Origin: Deltaproteobacteria bacterium
GTDB lineage: Bacteria > Desulfobacterota > BSN033 > UBA1163
NCBI GenBank assembly: GCA_016875155.1
Contig: VGSD01000170.1
Location: 1-6,489 of the forward strand
DNA length: 6,489 nucleotides
Reading direction: 5' to 3'
Both the position numbers and the translations under genes were made by a program. The notes below the pieces were generated by a model. That model was given only the letters and a program-made list of their open reading frames with translations, had not been told where the DNA came from and ran no database searches. Of this stretch, positions 5,958 through 6,489 are shown one piece after another; within the stretch, counting starts at the first letter, position 1, and the number at the start of each line of letters is the position of its first letter.

Positions 5958-6489
5958 CTAATCATCGTTGATCCTGGCTTGAAGTCGCCGGCTCATTACT
6001 TCTTCTTTATGGTTTTTTCGCCATTCAATTAGTTTTTCCAAGCCCTCTCTTAATCCGACTTCGACCTTGAAGCCAATTTCGGTCTTCGCTTTCTTTGGAC
6101 AACCCACTCGGTTTTTAACAAATGTCGTCCCTTCTGGTTCATACTGAATCTTAAGATCTGTTTGAGTAATCTCTAAAATCACCTCTGTGAGTTCTTTAAT
6201 GGTCGTCTGGATGCCTCGACCGACATTGTAGAAACAATCCACCCTGTCCGCTTTCAATGAACAGAGATTGGCAAGGGCGCAATCCGTCACATAGATAAAG
6301 TCGTAGGCCTGTGACCCATCACCATAGACCACTGGAGAAAGTCCCTGATCGAGTCTGTCAAGTATTTTCATGATGACAGCGATATAGGCTCCTCGATAAT
6401 CTTGTCTGGCGCCATAAACATTCATATACCTCAATCCGATATAATTAAGACCGTAGCGGTGATAGAAGGCCCGACACATCTGCTCTCCG
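5958..6489 (-). CDS. NAD-dependent epimerase/dehydratase (SDR), C-terminal part, cut by right window edge
   Basis: This is the last 176 or so residues of an extended SDR acting on nucleotide sugars. The frame stays open to the window edge (GEQ precedes the first visible Met), so the Met encoded at 6479 is internal and the true start lies beyond 6489. The visible part matches the substrate-binding half of UDP-glucose 4-epimerase-like enzymes: LRYMNVYGARQDYRGAY (about 20-36 from the edge), YGDGSQAYDFIYVTDCALA, then YNVGRG and a TIKELTEVI helix, then VGCPKKAKTEIGF, and a closing EGLEKLIEWRK helix. The glycine-rich loop and the catalytic YxxxK lie off the window. The reaction (epimerase, decarboxylase or dehydratase) cannot be told from this half. 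It lies upstream of asnB by 89 nt on the same strand and probably feeds a sugar donor to the downstream glycosyltransferase. Confidence 0.92.
   Translation of the reverse strand, partial: GEQMCRAFYHRYGLNYIGLRYMNVYGARQDYRGAYIAVIMKILDRLDQGLSPVVYGDGSQAYDFIYVTDCALANLCSLKADRVDCFYNVGRGIQTTIKELTEVILEITQTDLKIQYEPEGTTFVKNRVGCPKKAKTEIGFKVEVGLREGLEKLIEWRKNHKEEVMSRRLQARINDD

Noticed and set aside
6477..6479. ATG at 6479 as the start of the right-edge epimerase
   Set aside because: The frame stays open upstream (GEQ before the Met), and the protein would lack the NAD-binding loop and catalytic Tyr-Lys, so this Met is internal to a gene cut by the window edge.
1..6489. Mobile element, CRISPR array, defence system or RNA gene
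   Set aside because: Nearly all bases are accounted for by sugar-locus genes; no transposase, terminal inverted repeats, regularly spaced repeats, or tRNA/rRNA-like sequence was recognised.

Overview
The window is a slice of a bacterial surface-polysaccharide (O-antigen, capsule or exopolysaccharide type) biosynthesis locus. All six genes read leftward on the minus strand, so transcription runs from high to low coordinates. In that order they are: the C-terminal part of an NAD-dependent sugar-nucleotide epimerase/dehydratase (cut by the right edge); a glutamine-hydrolysing asparagine synthetase (asnB-like, 626 aa); a class I SAM-dependent methyltransferase with an N-terminal zinc ribbon; a GT-B type glycosyltransferase with an N-terminal membrane anchor; a Wzx-like oligosaccharide flippase (498 aa); and the N-terminal part of a second NAD-dependent epimerase/dehydratase (cut by the left edge).

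The genes are tightly packed. The gaps are 89 nt (epimerase to asnB), 40 nt (asnB to methyltransferase), an 11-nt overlap (methyltransferase to glycosyltransferase), 5 nt (glycosyltransferase to flippase) and 100 nt (flippase to second epimerase). No convincing promoter or rho-independent terminator is visible in any gap, so the whole window is best read as one internal piece of a longer operon. No RNA gene, insertion sequence, CRISPR array or long repeat was seen.

A working model, which is inference: the epimerases make or modify nucleotide sugars. AsnB provides an amidotransferase that could amidate a carboxylated sugar, or replenish asparagine. The methyltransferase decorates a sugar or precursor, the glycosyltransferase adds a residue to the lipid-linked repeat unit at the inner face of the membrane, and the flippase moves the finished unit across. 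No polymerase (Wzy), initiating phosphoglycosyltransferase or chain-length regulator is in view.

The host is a bacterium, most likely Gram-negative from the gene content, of moderate G+C. No lineage can be assigned from the sequence alone. The methyltransferase and part of the glycosyltransferase are noticeably more A+T-rich than the flanking asnB and flippase genes, as is usual in mosaic surface-antigen loci. I see no clear sign of a wholly new system. The points most worth checking are the true start of the methyltransferase (a TTG with a strong Shine-Dalgarno sequence) and the role of the amidotransferase in this sugar cluster.
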